Shown here piece after piece: positions 6,955 to 14,980 of a DNA stretch of 64,000 nucleotides. Origin of the DNA: JAJPKK01 sp963781195 (GTDB taxonomy: Bacteria > Pseudomonadota > Alphaproteobacteria > Rhizobiales > Xanthobacteraceae). Made by a program: the position numbers and the translations under genes. The stretch is from assembly GCA_963781195.1 (NCBI GenBank), contig CAWAEZ010000003.1, positions 186,001-250,000 of the forward strand, written 5' to 3'. The notes below the pieces were generated by a model that saw nothing but the letters and a program-made list of their open reading frames with translations, was not told the DNA's origin and searched no databases. Position 1 is the first letter of the stretch; the number at the start of each line of letters is the position of its first letter.

Positions 6955-8570
6955 ACCCGAGCGAAGTCCTCCTGCTCAACGTCGACGACGTCGTTGTCTC
7001 ACGCTACCCCAAGACAAGGGAGCTACGTCGCCTCGGCTATCAGGTCATCGAAGCGGAAAGCGGCCGCGAGGCGCTGGAGAAAGTCGAGCAGAATCGCCCG
7101 TCCCTGGTCCTCCTCGATGTGCAGCTTCCCGACATGAACGGGCTCGAAGTCTGCGCCATCATCAAGCGTTCGTGGCCGGAGATCATGGTTCTCCAGACCT
7201 CGGCGAGCTTCACGACCATGGCGGATCGCATCCGCGGCCTCGATCATGGCGCCGACGCCTACCTCGTGCAGCCGGCGGAGCCCGAGGAGCTCGCGGCCAC
7301 CGTGCAGGCGCTGCTGCGCATCCGCACGGCGGAAGATGCGCTGCGCAAACTCAACGAAAATCTCGAGCAGCGGGTCGACGAGCGCACGCGCGACCTGCTG
7401 CACGCGAACGAGCAGCTCCGCAAGGAGATGAAACGTCGCGAGAAAGCGGAAGCGGCGCTGGTCCAGTCTCAAAAGATGGAGGCGATCGGCCAGCTCACCG
7501 GCGGGATAGCCCACGATTTCAACAACCTGCTGACGGCGATCGTCGGCAGCCTCGACCTCATCTCCACCCGTTCCGGCGACGAGCGTATCAAACGGCTCGC
7601 CGACAATGCGCTCAAGGGCGCGGCGCGCGGCGCCAAGCTCACCGCGCAGTTGCTGGCGTTCTCTCGCGTCCAGAAGCTCGAGACCGAGCCGATCGACATC
7701 AACGCCCTGGTGACCGGGATGGGCGAGCTGCTGCGCCAGTCGCTGGGGCCGGAGGTCCGGCTGCAGCTCGCGCTCGGCACGGAGGTCGGCCTCGCGGTCG
7801 GCGACGCCAACCAGCTCGAGCTCGCGATCCTCAATCTCGCGATCAATGCGCGCGATGCGATGCCACATGGCGGCGCGGTGACGATCACGACGGCCGACGT
7901 GGAGATCGGCAACGACGACGGCGTGTTGGCGCCCGGACGCTATATCAAGATCGCCGTCGAAGATGACGGCACCGGAATGCCGCCCGACGTCGTGGCGCGG
8001 GCCTTCGATCCGTTCTTCACCACCAAGCCTCCCGGAAAGGGGACGGGGCTCGGACTCGCCCAAGTCTATGGCATCGCCAAGCAGTGCGGTGGCGAGGCCC
8101 GCATCACCAGCGAGCCCGGTCGCGGCACCACGGTCGGCATTTGGCTCGGTCGGACGACGCAGCCGGTCGCCGCCCGAGAAGGCGGCGGCGCTGGGCGTCC
8201 AGCGGCCGCACCGACGCGGGGCGAGATCATTCTCGTCGACGACGATCCGGACATCCAACGCCTCCTGCCGGAATTGCTGACCGAGCTCGGCTACCTGGTC
8301 AGCGTTGCCGATAGCGGCAGCGCGGGGCTGCGCCTGTTGAACGAGAGACGGCCGGACCTGCTCATTCTGGACTTCGCCATGCCCGAGATGAACGGCGCCG
8401 AAATCGCCAAGGTCGTCCGTGCGCGCGATCCGGACCTGCCGATCCTTTTTCTGAGCGGATATGCCGATACGTCGTCGCTGGAATCGGCAGCAGGCGATGC
8501 TGCGATCCTGCGCAAGCCGTTCCGTCTGGACGATCTCGCGACGGCGGTCGGAAATGCGATGAAGAATTGA
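6951..8570 (+). CDS. REC-HisKA-HATPase-REC hybrid histidine kinase
   Basis: The 539-residue protein has an N-terminal receiver (acidic pair Asp12-Asp13, phospho-site Asp56), a coiled coil (about 125-175), a HisKA box with His188 (GGIAHDFNNLLTAI), HATPase boxes (NLAINARDAMPHGG, EDDGTGMP, GKGTGLGLAQVYG) and a C-terminal receiver with Asp474 and an intact LRKPF lysine. In the first receiver the usual Lys-Pro pair is LVQPAEP, with Gln replacing the conserved lysine, which may change its phosphorylation-dependent switching. No transmembrane segment. It is the last gene of the coupled module and is followed by a terminator. Confidence 0.88.
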   Translation: MNPSEVLLLNVDDVVVSRYPKTRELRRLGYQVIEAESGREALEKVEQNRPSLVLLDVQLPDMNGLEVCAIIKRSWPEIMVLQTSASFTTMADRIRGLDHGADAYLVQPAEPEELAATVQALLRIRTAEDALRKLNENLEQRVDERTRDLLHANEQLRKEMKRREKAEAALVQSQKMEAIGQLTGGIAHDFNNLLTAIVGSLDLISTRSGDERIKRLADNALKGAARGAKLTAQLLAFSRVQKLETEPIDINALVTGMGELLRQSLGPEVRLQLALGTEVGLAVGDANQLELAILNLAINARDAMPHGGAVTITTADVEIGNDDGVLAPGRYIKIAVEDDGTGMPPDVVARAFDPFFTTKPPGKGTGLGLAQVYGIAKQCGGEARITSEPGRGTTVGIWLGRTTQPVAAREGGGAGRPAAAPTRGEIILVDDDPDIQRLLPELLTELGYLVSVADSGSAGLRLLNERRPDLLILDFAMPEMNGAEIAKVVRARDPDLPILFLSGYADTSSLESAAGDAAILRKPFRLDDLATAVGNAMKN

Positions 8571-8594
8571 TCTTGCATGGCAAGAAGCGAAAAA

Positions 8595-8619
8595 GCGCCC
8601 CTCGCCATCGGGGGTTTTT
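8595..8619. terminator. bidirectional rho-independent terminator
   Basis: A CCCC(T)/(G)GGGG stem is flanked by AAAAA on the left and TTTTT on the right. It lies between the end of the hybrid kinase gene and the end of the convergent small gene at 8618-8875, so it could serve both strands. Confidence 0.6.
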
Positions 8620-8875
8620 AGCGATGCATCCAGGAACCCGGCACCCAGGAACCCGCGGGGAACTCCAGCAACGGGACGGAAGATCCGTTCCAGACCGCGC
8701 CACTTTTATTTCGCTGGACGCAGCGATCGATGGACGAAGTCGCGTGCCAATCGCAGCCGCGGGAGTTCGGCCAATGCGAATACGGCTTGAAAAGGATCGC
8801 AATCGCACCCGCGCCGACGAAAATCGCGACAGCGGTTGCCCAGAAGAGCGCGACTTCCTGCCTGGTCGGGGCCAT
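8618..8875 (-). CDS. small membrane-anchored hypothetical protein (85 aa)
   Basis: An 85-residue protein with one N-terminal hydrophobic helix (about 8-29, ALFWATAVAIFVGAGAIAIL) and a polar exported or cytoplasmic tail with two cysteines (CDWH and DRCVQR) and a C-terminal direct repeat GSWVP-GSW. It converges on the kinase operon and shares the terminator. Third-position GC is high over most of its length, which supports coding. The family is not recognised. Confidence 0.45.
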   Translation of the reverse strand: MAPTRQEVALFWATAVAIFVGAGAIAILFKPYSHWPNSRGCDWHATSSIDRCVQRNKSGAVWNGSSVPLLEFPAGSWVPGSWMHR

Positions 8876-8982
8876 GCTACGGCTCCTCGAATGGCCGAGG
8901 CCGATTGTGGCCGTGGCGCTTTTGATCGATGACGCCCCGGCCCCCGGAGACGAAGAAAATTCCGGGCGCCGGGCTCATCAAA

Positions 8983-9060
8983 CCTGCTTACGCGGCTCTA
9001 CCTGCCATCGGGTGACGGTGTCAGGCCTGCCTACGGGGCAACAACGCGCCATCGGGTGAC
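8983..9060. repeat. imperfect ~34-bp direct repeat, two copies
   Basis: Copies at 8983-9016 and 9026-9060 start CCTGCYTACG and end in an identical 13-mer GCCATCGGGTGAC, 44 bp apart. Function unknown. Confidence 0.45.
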
Positions 9061-9229
9061 CTCATCGAAACGCCTGTCTCCTAAAAATGGTTGCGGCGGG
9101 CTCGCGGTGAATTGCGGGGACAACCCCGGCGAGGCGGTCACTACAGTCCTACCGCACACCCTCGATGTCGTTATGGCGCCGGCGCGGCCATTTTCCCGCC
9201 GGCTGTCCCGCGCGCGAGAGGGCAGCGCA

Positions 9230-9254
9230 GGAACCGGCGCCCGCCGCCGCAGTT
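9230..9254 (+). promoter_or_regulatory. candidate EcfG-like promoter (GGAAC-N16-AGTT)
   Basis: One mismatch from the EcfG consensus, correctly spaced, about 47 bp upstream of the GTG start of the FNT-family gene. Confidence 0.25.
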
Positions 9255-9300
9255 TGCATTCGATCGCCGCGAGGCCAGCCTGCAAAATAGAAAGCGCGCT

Positions 9301-10191
9301 GTGACGAGTGCACCCCAAAAACTCTCGCACCGGACCGAACCCAGCTCCCCGCGGGATCGTCCCGGAGCCGCGGGCGAAGGTTCTCCGGCGGGAGAGATTA
9401 CCGAGCGCGAAGTCCAGGACATCGAGGAGCTGTCGAGCCCGCGCACGCCGGTGATCTACGAGATCGTGCGCCGGCTGGGCGAAGAGGAGATGGCACGACC
9501 TGCCACCTCCCTGTGGTGGTCCGGGCTCGCCGCCGGACTTTCGATCAGCTTTTCACTGCTCGCCCAGGCCATCCTGCAATCCCACCTTCCCGATGCACCC
9601 TGGCGGCCGCTCGTCACCAGCTTCGGGTATTCGGTCGGATTCATCATGGTGGTGATGGCGCGCCAGCAGCTCTTCACCGAAAACACCATCACAGTCGTCT
9701 TGCCGGTGGTTGCCGACTTTTCTCGTAAGAGCCTGGGCACTTTGTGCCGCATGTGGGCGCTGGTGTTCCTCGCCAACATGGCGGGCACGCTGATCGCCGC
9801 GCTGTTCTGCACCTTCACGTCGGTGCTTACGCCGGAGCTGCGCGACGCCGTGCTCGAGATCAGCCGCGGCCTCGAGCATCACACCTGGTTGGAGATGGTG
9901 ACAAGGGCCGTCGTCGCGGGGTTCCTGATCGCCACGATGGTGTGGTTGATCCCTGCGGCGGAATTGGCCCAGTTCTACGTGATCATCATGATGACCTACC
10001 TGATTTCGGTCGGCGGCTTCATGCACATCATCGCCGGGAGCATGGAGGCGTTCATGCTGATCCTCAACGGCGACGCCGGGCTGTGGCCCATGGTCGTTCA
10101 CTTCTTCATCCCGGTGCTGATCGGCAACGTCATCGGCGGCACGGCGCTGTTCGCGCTGATCGCCTACGCTCAGGTGATGCACGAAATTTGA
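9301..10191 (+). CDS. formate/nitrite transporter family (FocA/YfdC-like) membrane protein
   Basis: The 296-residue protein has a polar N-terminal tail (about 1-70, acidic, Pro/Ser-rich) followed by six hydrophobic segments, as in the FNT channels. Family-like features include GFIMVVMARQQLFTENTITVV and the duplicated inward half helices around LVFLANMAGTL and FIPVLIGNVIGGTALFAL. FNT proteins form pentameric channels for small anions such as formate, nitrite or hydrosulfide; the YfdC subgroup has an extended N-terminus like this one and an unclear substrate. I chose GTG 9301 because longer readings upstream are Arg/Pro-rich; the ribosome site is weak. It is monocistronic. Confidence 0.8.
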   Translation: MTSAPQKLSHRTEPSSPRDRPGAAGEGSPAGEITEREVQDIEELSSPRTPVIYEIVRRLGEEEMARPATSLWWSGLAAGLSISFSLLAQAILQSHLPDAPWRPLVTSFGYSVGFIMVVMARQQLFTENTITVVLPVVADFSRKSLGTLCRMWALVFLANMAGTLIAALFCTFTSVLTPELRDAVLEISRGLEHHTWLEMVTRAVVAGFLIATMVWLIPAAELAQFYVIIMMTYLISVGGFMHIIAGSMEAFMLILNGDAGLWPMVVHFFIPVLIGNVIGGTALFALIAYAQVMHEI

Positions 10192-10287
10192 AGACGCGGC
10201 GCGCCGTCCGGTCCAGCCCCACGATGACCGCCGCGACCGCGGTGCCCCATGGGACGGCGCCCGGCAACGTGATTTAAAGGGACCCGG

Positions 10288-11736
10288 TCACGATCCGCGC
10301 CGGACCCCGCGCGCCCCAGGCCATTCATCGAGGGTGCGCTGAAAGAGAGCCCGCACGTCGGCGACGTGCCGATCGATATCCTGGAGCCGCCACGGCGTCA
10401 CGTCGATTGGTGGCAGCACACACACCTGCACCTTGCCGGCACGGAGCAGCAGCGAGTTACGCGGCATCACCTCGTAGGTGTTGCGAATGACCAGCGGCAC
10501 GATGGGGGCGCCGGCCTGCATCGCAACGTGGAAGGCTCCCTTCTTGAACCGGCCCAGCTTCGGCGTGGGACTGCGCGTCCCTTCCGGGGCAATCACCACG
10601 CTCAGCCCGCGCCGGAGCCGATCGACCACCGGCTGCATCATTTCGACGGCGCTGCCGCCATTGCTTCGGTCGACGAACGCAAAGTCCAGCGCGCGCAGGA
10701 TATGGCCGACCAGCGGAGCCCTGGCCAGCTCCTGTTTCGCGACGGCGGTGATGCCGTGCCTCAGCAGGCTCAAAATGACGTAGGCGTCCGCCGAGCTTTG
10801 ATGATTGAACAGGAACACCGAGGGCCGGTGCGCCCACAGGTGAGGCTCGCCCTGGACCTCGACCTCGATGCCCGTCATCGCCAGCATGGCATCGCTGCTT
10901 CTCGCGCTGACCCACTCGGCCGCACGGCGTTTCTTGCCGGTCGTCACGGCGTAGGCGAGCCCGCCGAGCGAGGTGGCCGCCAGGGCGCCATAGGCACCGA
11001 GGCTGCGCGCCAGCGTTCCTGGCGAAGCCCTGCGGCGCGTGAAGCGCAACACCTTCCAGCCCTCGCGACGCGCCGCCTCGAGCAATGCCGGCTTTGGATT
11101 CACGGCGGTCGCGTTTCCCACGGTCTCGAGGAACGCGACGTCTTCGTTGCCATTCGCGTAGCCGTAGCTGCGCGCCAACGCGATCTCGCGCCGCGCCGCG
11201 AAATCGCGCACGGCTGCGGCCTTGCCGGCGCCCCAGAGCGGCGCGCCCTGGACGGCCCCCGTAAACCGCCCATCCCGCACGATCGCAGCGGTACACAGCA
11301 GGTGCTCGATCGCCAATTCCCGCGCGATCGGGGCCGCCTGGTAGCGCGTGGCCGACGACGCGATCGCCACCGTGTGGCCCATTTTCTGATGCGCCTTCAC
11401 CAGGCTCCAGGCCTCGGGAAAAAGCATCGGCGCTATCTTTTCTCTGAACAAGCGCGACCACAGCTCGGCGACCTCCTGTTCCAGATGACCGGTCCATTCG
11501 GCCAGGGCCTTGCCGATGACGACGGCGAACTCCGTCTCGTCCATGTCGCTGCGCCAGGCCATCCGAACGATGTCCGCCGCCTCCCCGAGACTCATCTCTC
11601 CGCGACGGAGCCTGTCGGCGAAGAAGGGCACGGCGGAATAGCCGTCGATCAACGTACCGTCGAAGTCGAAGAAGGCGCCGATATGCGGTCCTTTCGGACC
11701 CGCTTCAATGGCGGCGACGGCATCGGTCGCGGACAT
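10288..11736 (-). CDS. HAD-IB phosphatase fused to 1-acylglycerol-3-phosphate acyltransferase (PlsC-like)
   Basis: The 482-residue protein has two enzymes in one chain. Residues about 18-230 form a HAD-IB hydrolase with DFDGTL (nucleophile Asp24, Asp26) and the NGNEDVAFL acidic motif. Residues about 290-470 form a PlsC acyltransferase with NHQSSAD (His312, Asp317, the HX4D catalytic pair), FVDRSN and the phosphate-binding EGTRS (Glu385). A hydrophobic stretch near 248-266 may sit at the membrane. The known family acts in phospholipid synthesis; the phosphatase substrate is uncertain. ATG 11736 was preferred to a 73-residue upstream extension that is Gly/Arg/Pro-rich and unlike the family. Confidence 0.85.
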   Translation of the reverse strand: MSATDAVAAIEAGPKGPHIGAFFDFDGTLIDGYSAVPFFADRLRRGEMSLGEAADIVRMAWRSDMDETEFAVVIGKALAEWTGHLEQEVAELWSRLFREKIAPMLFPEAWSLVKAHQKMGHTVAIASSATRYQAAPIARELAIEHLLCTAAIVRDGRFTGAVQGAPLWGAGKAAAVRDFAARREIALARSYGYANGNEDVAFLETVGNATAVNPKPALLEAARREGWKVLRFTRRRASPGTLARSLGAYGALAATSLGGLAYAVTTGKKRRAAEWVSARSSDAMLAMTGIEVEVQGEPHLWAHRPSVFLFNHQSSADAYVILSLLRHGITAVAKQELARAPLVGHILRALDFAFVDRSNGGSAVEMMQPVVDRLRRGLSVVIAPEGTRSPTPKLGRFKKGAFHVAMQAGAPIVPLVIRNTYEVMPRNSLLLRAGKVQVCVLPPIDVTPWRLQDIDRHVADVRALFQRTLDEWPGARGVRRGS

Positions 11737-12183
11737 CAGCGCAACATTTGCGCGCGGCGGCGCAGCCGGGGATCGAGGGCGCCGATCGCCTCCACGCCGG
11801 CCGGAGCCGGTGCCGTCTCCGCGGCAAACCGGCGTCGCCCATCCGCCAGAGGGTCGGCCTCCGGTCGCGGCAGGCCGCGGCGGGCCGCCATCTTCCATCG
11901 TTTCACCACGACTCGCACTTTCGCGACCGACCCAAACCGACAGTCCCGGATGCACTTCGGAACCTTGCGAACGCTAGCATTCTGCCGGATGCCCGAAAAG
12001 CCGAAGGCGGCCCGCACGGCAAGCGCATCCGGCGCGAACTCTTCCAAAAACTGGATCGCCGACGCCGTCGCCGTGAAGAATTCATCCGCCTTGAGGGGCA
12101 TGCTCGGATTTTGGGCGATCGATCGCCCGATGGAAGCGCCGCCGTCGCGGACGGTGGAACCCACCGCCCGCAGCTTGCGCGGG
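11737..12183. other. 447-bp stretch without a convincing gene
   Basis: Several overlapping frames are open on both strands, but none has a ribosome site or recognisable domain. It holds a perfect 16-bp palindrome (GGGCGATC/GATCGCCC, 12113-12128) that could be a protein-binding site. Confidence 0.35.
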
Positions 12184-12339
12184 CTATTCGTCGGGCTCTC
12201 TGATGACCGCAGGCTCGTCGTCGGCTTCGCCGTCTTCGTCCTCTTCCTCGTCGTTTTCGTCGTCCGGGTCGCGCGGGGGTCGTGCGCGGCCCCTGTCGAG
12301 CGCCCAAGCGAACCCGCTCTCATCGATCCATTCGGTCAT
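12184..12339 (-). CDS. small acidic hypothetical protein (51 aa)
   Basis: A 51-residue protein that begins MTEWIDESGFAWALDRGRAR and continues into a long Asp/Glu tract (about 25-45). A strong AAGGAG lies about 6 nt before ATG 12339. The N-terminus, with its WIDESGFAWALDR pattern and proline-arginine turn, resembles short acidic proteins I recall from Bradyrhizobium relatives; no function is known. It is divergent from the small gene at 12408, with 68 bp between the starts. Confidence 0.6.
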   Translation of the reverse strand: MTEWIDESGFAWALDRGRARPPRDPDDENDEEEDEDGEADDEPAVIREPDE

Positions 12340-12407
12340 ATGGGCTCCTTTTCGTGCGAAGCAGCGGGGGTCTGGATGGATTGCCCGAAAGCGGTCATAA
12401 GGGGCGC

Positions 12408-12593
12408 ATGAGCAAACCCCGAGTCGAATTCAAGTATCACCGCATCGCCGAGGACCAGTGGGAAATCGAGGCCCACTATCCCGGCATGGACATTCGCCAC
12501 ATCAAGGGCTTCAAGAGCAAGGCCGAAGCCGACGAATGGTTGCAGGGCAGCGGGCGGATCGGCTGGCTCAGGTCTCAGGGCTACGCAAAATAG
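12408..12593 (+). CDS. small conserved hypothetical protein (61 aa)
   Basis: A 61-residue protein with a dense pattern of aromatic and charged residues (RVEFKYHRIAEDQWEIEAHY, FKSKAEADEWLQGSG). It looks like a compact alpha/beta fold, with no signal or membrane segment. ATG 12408 follows AAGGGGC at good spacing. The EADEWLQG helix and the WLRSQGYAK end look conserved and, from memory, recur in Hyphomicrobiales. Function unknown. Confidence 0.65.
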   Translation: MSKPRVEFKYHRIAEDQWEIEAHYPGMDIRHIKGFKSKAEADEWLQGSGRIGWLRSQGYAK

Positions 12594-12618
12594 CGTTTTT
12601 GGCGCCCGGCACCCGCAA

Positions 12619-12642
12619 TTGTTCCATATTGGCGCGGAACAA
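12619..12642. promoter_or_regulatory. inverted repeat TTGTTCC-N10-GGAACAA
   Basis: Perfect 7-bp arms (12619-12625 and 12636-12642) around a 10-nt spacer, 27 bp before the small proline-rich gene at 12669. It could be an operator or a short hairpin. It does not fit the alphaproteobacterial LexA box, whose GTTC half-sites are direct and 7 nt apart. Confidence 0.4.
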
Positions 12643-12668
12643 ATGTGAGCCTCGTTGATTGGTGTGAC

Positions 12669-12824
12669 ATGCACCTGTCCACCCCCATGCGTGGCGATGA
12701 GGCGCCGGTCGTCGGACCGGTTGCTCCGGTTGCCCCCGTCCCTGCTCCTGCGCAGAACACCAAACCCGCGTCCAAGCCCTCGCCGGAAGGCAGTCCGGAT
12801 TTTTGGACACACGTCATCCGCTAA
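12669..12824 (+). CDS. small proline-rich hypothetical protein (51 aa)
   Basis: A 51-residue reading frame: a short start (MHLSTPMRGDEAP), a Pro/Val/Ala run (VVGPVAPVAPVPAPAQ), then a Lys/Ser/Pro stretch ending SPDFWTHVIR. The ribosome site is poor. It sits downstream of the inverted repeat at 12619 and between two better supported small genes. The product may be real but could be a chance frame. Confidence 0.35.
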   Translation: MHLSTPMRGDEAPVVGPVAPVAPVPAPAQNTKPASKPSPEGSPDFWTHVIR

Positions 12825-12884
12825 GCGGCGTCCATCCAGTCACTTCGGTGGGCTGGCGTCCCCCATTACATGCGGGAGCGAGCG

Positions 12885-13070
12885 ATGATCGAATATCGAA
12901 TCTGCTTCGTCACTCCCGACGGCCACATCGCGGCCGCGCCCCTCAGGTTCGGCTGCGATGATGATCGTGCTGCGGTGTTGCACGCCCAGAGTTTGGTCGA
13001 TCGCAACGCTGTCCAGGTCTGGCAGGGCCGTCGATTGGTAACCCGGCTGAAATCGAACCTCGCGGCCTAG
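12885..13070 (+). CDS. small conserved hypothetical protein (61 aa)
   Basis: A 61-residue soluble protein: MIEYRICFVTPDGHIAAAP, then a helix DDDRAAVLHAQSLVD and a strand VQVWQGRRLVTRLK. The pattern (strand, DGHI turn, C-D-D-helix, V-x-V-W-x-G) is one I associate with a widespread family of short proteins in Bradyrhizobium relatives, of unknown function. I chose ATG 12885, preceded by GGGAGCGAG, over a start five codons upstream. It is followed by the tRNA-Pro gene on the other strand. Confidence 0.7.
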   Translation: MIEYRICFVTPDGHIAAAPLRFGCDDDRAAVLHAQSLVDRNAVQVWQGRRLVTRLKSNLAA

Positions 13071-13208
13071 GTCCGCATCTACCGATCGGTCCGCACCCGC
13101 ATCGGTCCGCAGCGCGACCGCTCCCCACCCCAATCGCTCCGCACCCGCCAATCCCTTGGCGGATCGTTCCCATCACGGGTCCGTAGTCCTTCACGGTAGC
13201 GGGAAAGC

Positions 13209-13285
13209 TGGTCGGAGTGGCAGGATTTGAACCTGCGACCCCCTCGTCCCGAACGAGGTGCGCTACCAGACTGCGCTACACTCCG
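13209..13285 (-). tRNA. tRNA-Pro (anticodon CGG)
   Basis: A 77-nt cloverleaf including encoded CCA. The acceptor stem CGGAGTG/CACTCCG, the D-arm GCGC...GCGC, the anticodon stem CCTCG/CGAGG with loop TTCGGGA (anticodon CGG, reads CCG) and the T-arm GCAGG-TTCAAAT-CCTGC all pair perfectly. Confidence 0.97.
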
Positions 13286-13551
13286 ATGTCGCTGGTGGCC
13301 GGTCTTATAGCCGCGGCTTCCAGATGCTGCAAGCACCGATCGGGGTTCGCGCCGGCTTTGTCCGGGCCCTGCTGAGGGCCATTGCTCGAAAGGCCCTTGC
13401 TCGAGGCCCCTGCTCGAGTGGTCCACAACCCTGCGTTCTGCCGAAGAGCCGGCGCGGAGCCCGTCGCACGACCATGGGGGCTTGGTTTCGGCGGGTGTTG
13501 CTGCGAAACCTCACCTTGCCGCATCATGTGCGCTCGGGGAGGAGATCCGCC

Positions 13552-14817
13552 ATGAAAACCATCCGCCTGATCTGGTTCGTGCTGGCTTTCCTGGCCACCC
13601 CCGCGCTGGCGCAGGATGCGGGCTACACGGCGCCGGCCGAGTTCATGGACCTGTTCTTCGACTTCACCGGCAGCAACGAGGCCGGTTACCCGGTCGGCCA
13701 GCCGACCCTGGGGGAAATGCTCACGCAATCCATGGCCAGGGAAAACGGCGCGCCGGGGCCCCTGGTCATGGTGGTCGGGTCCACCATCTATGTCTACGAT
13801 TCGGCCGCCGGCGCGCGGCTCGCCGAGGAGCAGTTCCGCGCCGACCGCGCCAGCGGCTTCTACGAGCTCACCGCGATCAGCCACATCGGGCCGGCCCTCG
13901 CCTATCTCGCCCAGATCAAGGCCAACGGCGACCCGCGCTGGAAGCCACGCCTCGCCTCGTTGCGCGACCATGCCGTCGCAGTGCGCGCGCTCAACCAGCG
14001 CGCCACCGACAACTGGCTCGATGTCCTGAACCAGCCGGCCTGGAGCACCCGCAAAGCGCAGATTCGCGCGCTGGTGGACTATGCCTGCGCCCGCACCGTG
14101 AGCTACATCGACGGGCTCGGCGACGGCGACGGCTTCACCCCCGCGGGCGTGAACCGGGACTTCTTCAACGGTAGCACGCCGCAATACCTGATCCCCTTCG
14201 TCAATGTGATGATCGGCACCTTCATGCTGGAAGGCCTGCGCGGCGCCAGCGACGTCTACCATGCGCTCGCCCGTCTCAAGCTCGACTGGCCGCGAGCGAT
14301 GGTGCTGGTGAGCAGCCGCGCCGGAACCAACGTCTCGTCCGGCCTGACCAAAGGCACCAACTGGCTGGTGACGTTCCTCGAGGCCGCGTCCGGCTTCGCC
14401 CTGCCCGGCGAGCGCATCAAGATCGTCCCCTATGCGGAAGTGCGGCCCTCGCTCGGACAAGCGAAACTCGCCCCGGAGGATCTCACGTACTATGTGCAGC
14501 GCGTGTGGGGGCCGCTGTTCTACCGTACGCTCGTGTCCGACCAGGTGTTCGCGGAAATCCCGACCATCTACCTGCCCGACCGCCCGCCATTGCCCGGCGA
14601 CTATTTCGTGACCCAGGCCGCGGCGATCGATCAATTCATGATCCGCATGAAGCATTCGCTGCGCGATGCGCGCGAGATGCTGTCCAACACGGTCGCCTTC
14701 TGGATGGTGCTCGAACTCGCCCACAAGAACTGGAATGCGGCGATGGTCGATATTCCCGGTCTCACCACCGGCTTTCCGGCCGGCGTCGCCGGCTATCCGC
14801 CGGTCGCCCTCAAATAA
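13552..14817 (+). CDS. secreted protein of unknown function (421 aa)
   Basis: A classic Sec signal peptide (residues 1-20, MKTIRLIWFVLAFLATPALA) precedes a long soluble domain. ATG 13552 follows GGGGAGGAG. The mature part begins with an acidic FMDLFFDFTG segment and contains LVMVVGSTIYVYDS and SSRAGTNVSSGLTKGTNWL; I see no known catalytic signature. It is rich in helices with few cysteines (one conserved-looking YACAR). It is monocistronic, probably periplasmic, and precedes the Sua5 gene. I do not recognise the family. Confidence 0.75.
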   Translation: MKTIRLIWFVLAFLATPALAQDAGYTAPAEFMDLFFDFTGSNEAGYPVGQPTLGEMLTQSMARENGAPGPLVMVVGSTIYVYDSAAGARLAEEQFRADRASGFYELTAISHIGPALAYLAQIKANGDPRWKPRLASLRDHAVAVRALNQRATDNWLDVLNQPAWSTRKAQIRALVDYACARTVSYIDGLGDGDGFTPAGVNRDFFNGSTPQYLIPFVNVMIGTFMLEGLRGASDVYHALARLKLDWPRAMVLVSSRAGTNVSSGLTKGTNWLVTFLEAASGFALPGERIKIVPYAEVRPSLGQAKLAPEDLTYYVQRVWGPLFYRTLVSDQVFAEIPTIYLPDRPPLPGDYFVTQAAAIDQFMIRMKHSLRDAREMLSNTVAFWMVLELAHKNWNAAMVDIPGLTTGFPAGVAGYPPVALK

Positions 14818-14980
14818 CGCTTCCAACGCCGGCCCGCTCGCACGGCCCGTGCCGCCGGCCTGTACCGTCGCCCTCGGTCCCCGGCAGGAAATTCCGCCAG
14901 AGGCCCTCCGCCCCGTTGCGCTCCCGGGCCGCCGGTTCCATATGGGGGCGGCATTTGGGGCAAATCCTGGAGAGAATTCG

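Larger units (their letters stand above)
8876..9300. other. 425-bp intergenic region upstream of the FNT channel gene
   Basis: No convincing gene. It contains an imperfect direct repeat (8983-9016 and 9026-9060; both copies end in GCCATCGGGTGAC) and a candidate stress promoter at 9230-9254. Confidence 0.4.

Noticed and set aside
11737..11955. 73-residue N-terminal extension of the HAD-acyltransferase
   Set aside because: Gly/Arg/Pro-rich, without similarity to the family, whereas ATG 11736 gives the normal start just before DFDGTL.
12636..12656. GGAAC...CGTT pair before the small proline-rich gene
   Set aside because: The spacing is about 11-12 nt, too short for an EcfG promoter; the GGAAC is better explained as one arm of the inverted repeat.
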